DNA from: CAZVJU01 sp964627195
GTDB lineage: Bacteria; Patescibacteriota; Microgenomatia; UBA8517
DNA length: 7,148 nt
Direction: 5' to 3'
Assembly (NCBI GenBank): GCA_964627195.1
Contig: CAZVJU010000042.1
Coordinates: 1 to 7,148 of the forward strand
A model generated the notes under the pieces. The model saw only the letters and a list, made by a program, of their open reading frames with translations, was not told the DNA's origin and searched no databases. Of this stretch, positions 6,792-7,148 are shown piece by piece; positions within the stretch are counted from its first letter, which is position 1; every line of letters begins with the position of its first letter. The position numbers and the translations under genes are program-made.

Positions 6792-6820
6792 ATCTTACTG
6801 ACTGACTAGTCAGTTGTCAA
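6792..6820 (-). promoter_or_regulatory. Sigma70-type promoter of the lexA-RM operon, predicted leaderless
   Basis: On the minus strand the -35 box TTGACA (6820-6815, 6/6 consensus) is followed by exactly 17 bases and the -10 box TAAGAT (6797-6792, 5/6 consensus). Only six bases (TTATCC) separate the -10 box from the lexA ATG at 6785. The expected transcription start, about seven bases past the -10, therefore falls on or next to the A of the start codon, and there is no room for a Shine-Dalgarno sequence. This is the only strong promoter I see upstream of the seven closely spaced genes. Confidence 0.8.
6801..6814. promoter_or_regulatory. Perfect 14-base palindrome in the promoter spacer, likely LexA operator
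   Basis: ACTGACTAGTCAGT is identical to its reverse complement. It begins directly after the -35 box and fills 14 of the 17 spacer bases, where a bound repressor dimer would block RNA polymerase. An extra ACTG unit on the left makes a short direct repeat. It lies immediately in front of a LexA-family gene, so autoregulation is the simplest reading. It differs from the textbook operators CTGT-N8-ACAG (gammaproteobacteria) and CGAAC-N4-GTTCG (Firmicutes). I noticed no second copy in the window. Confidence 0.65.
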
Positions 6821-6891
6821 TGGCCTATTTTACCACTTTTCCGCTCTATAGTTCATTGTGCATTAAACACAGTGCAGAGGTCATAGGAAGT

Positions 6892-7148
6892 TCAAATTTC
6901 GTAAAACCAACTAACGTCTGGTTCGGAAACCTCCTTAATCATACTTTTGTACATCTTATACACCCCATCCTCCAAAACCGTTTGCCAGGTGCCTTCGTAG
7001 TAATGCTCTTGTCTCTCTCCGTTTACCCAATTGCTCGTTGAAAACTTTACGAAAACGATATTTTTTCTTTCGTCTTCCATTCTGGTTCCGTAGATCTGAA
7101 CATCCAGAATATCTTTGAAACGGTTTGTCCATTCTTCAAAATTTGTTT
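6892..7148 (-). CDS. Unrecognised protein, C-terminal part (5' end beyond the window)
   Basis: The reading frame is open from the right edge to a TGA stop at 6892-6894, giving 84 visible residues. An internal ATG at 7080 is not needed as a start, because the frame continues upstream without a stop. The visible part is rich in Trp, Tyr and Phe and ends in SWFYEI. The stretch HYYEGTWQTVLEDGVYKMY looks like the paired beta strands at the end of NTF2-like/SnoaL-like folds, but this is only an impression. There are no membrane segments in the visible part. It lies on the same strand as the operon but is separated from it by 106 bases with a strong promoter, so it is probably a separate unit and the right-hand boundary of the defence locus. 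Function not assigned. Confidence 0.7.
   Translation of the reverse strand, partial: TNFEEWTNRFKDILDVQIYGTRMEDERKNIVFVKFSTSNWVNGERQEHYYEGTWQTVLEDGVYKMYKSMIKEVSEPDVSWFYEI

Noticed and set aside
6850..6880. GTGCA repeats after the right-edge gene as a terminator
   Set aside because: The two copies are direct, not inverted, and no T-run follows.
6814..7041. Plus-strand open frame of 75 codons, divergent from lexA
   Set aside because: Most of it is antisense to the partial gene at the right edge, its ATG lies at the operator, and no ribosome-binding site precedes it.
1..7148. CRISPR array, tRNA, rRNA or insertion sequence
   Set aside because: No regularly spaced repeats, no cloverleaf or rRNA-like stretch, and no transposase-like protein was seen.

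Overview
The window is a low-GC bacterial segment dominated by one tightly packed leftward (minus-strand) operon that looks like a restriction-modification (RM) based defence locus with several accessory genes. Strong GGAGGT ribosome-binding sites and a sigma70-type promoter are bacterial. TGA works as a stop (it makes the ATGA and GTGA overlaps), so the code appears standard. I cannot name the organism; AT-rich composition and compact, leaderless-style organisation would fit a Patescibacteria/CPR-like genome, but this is a guess.

Reading in the direction of transcription (right to left): the right edge holds the C-terminal part of an unrelated, unrecognised protein (6892-7148). A 106-base gap then carries a near-consensus promoter (TTGACA, 17 bases, TAAGAT) whose spacer contains a perfect 14-base palindrome. 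The predicted transcription start falls on the ATG of the first gene, a LexA/S24 repressor (6183-6785). Four bases after lexA begins a fused PD-(D/E)XK nuclease / N6-adenine methylase (4232-6178). It is followed after 3 bases by a HEPN-like protein (3464-4228), after 38 bases by a trypsin-like serine protease without signal peptide (2715-3425), by a two-domain specificity subunit S overlapping it by ATGA (1357-2718), by a 30-residue microprotein one base later (1263-1355), and by a small WYL-like protein overlapping that by GTGA (937-1266). A four-helix membrane protein (204-857) follows after a short gap with a possible promoter of its own. The last 203 bases hold no clear gene.

How it may work (inference): the nuclease-methylase plus S is the complete set for a BcgI-like (type IIB/type II with separate S) enzyme; no HsdR translocase is present. 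Between M and S sit a putative HEPN RNase and a cytoplasmic protease, an arrangement recalling the guard role of the PrrC anticodon nuclease in type I loci. The LexA-like protein probably represses the whole operon and would release it on RecA-stimulated self-cleavage, linking the system to DNA damage. The WYL protein may be a ligand sensor and the membrane protein a possible effector or anchor. A relic of the methylase 3' end in front of the protease gene suggests the HEPN gene was inserted later as a cassette.
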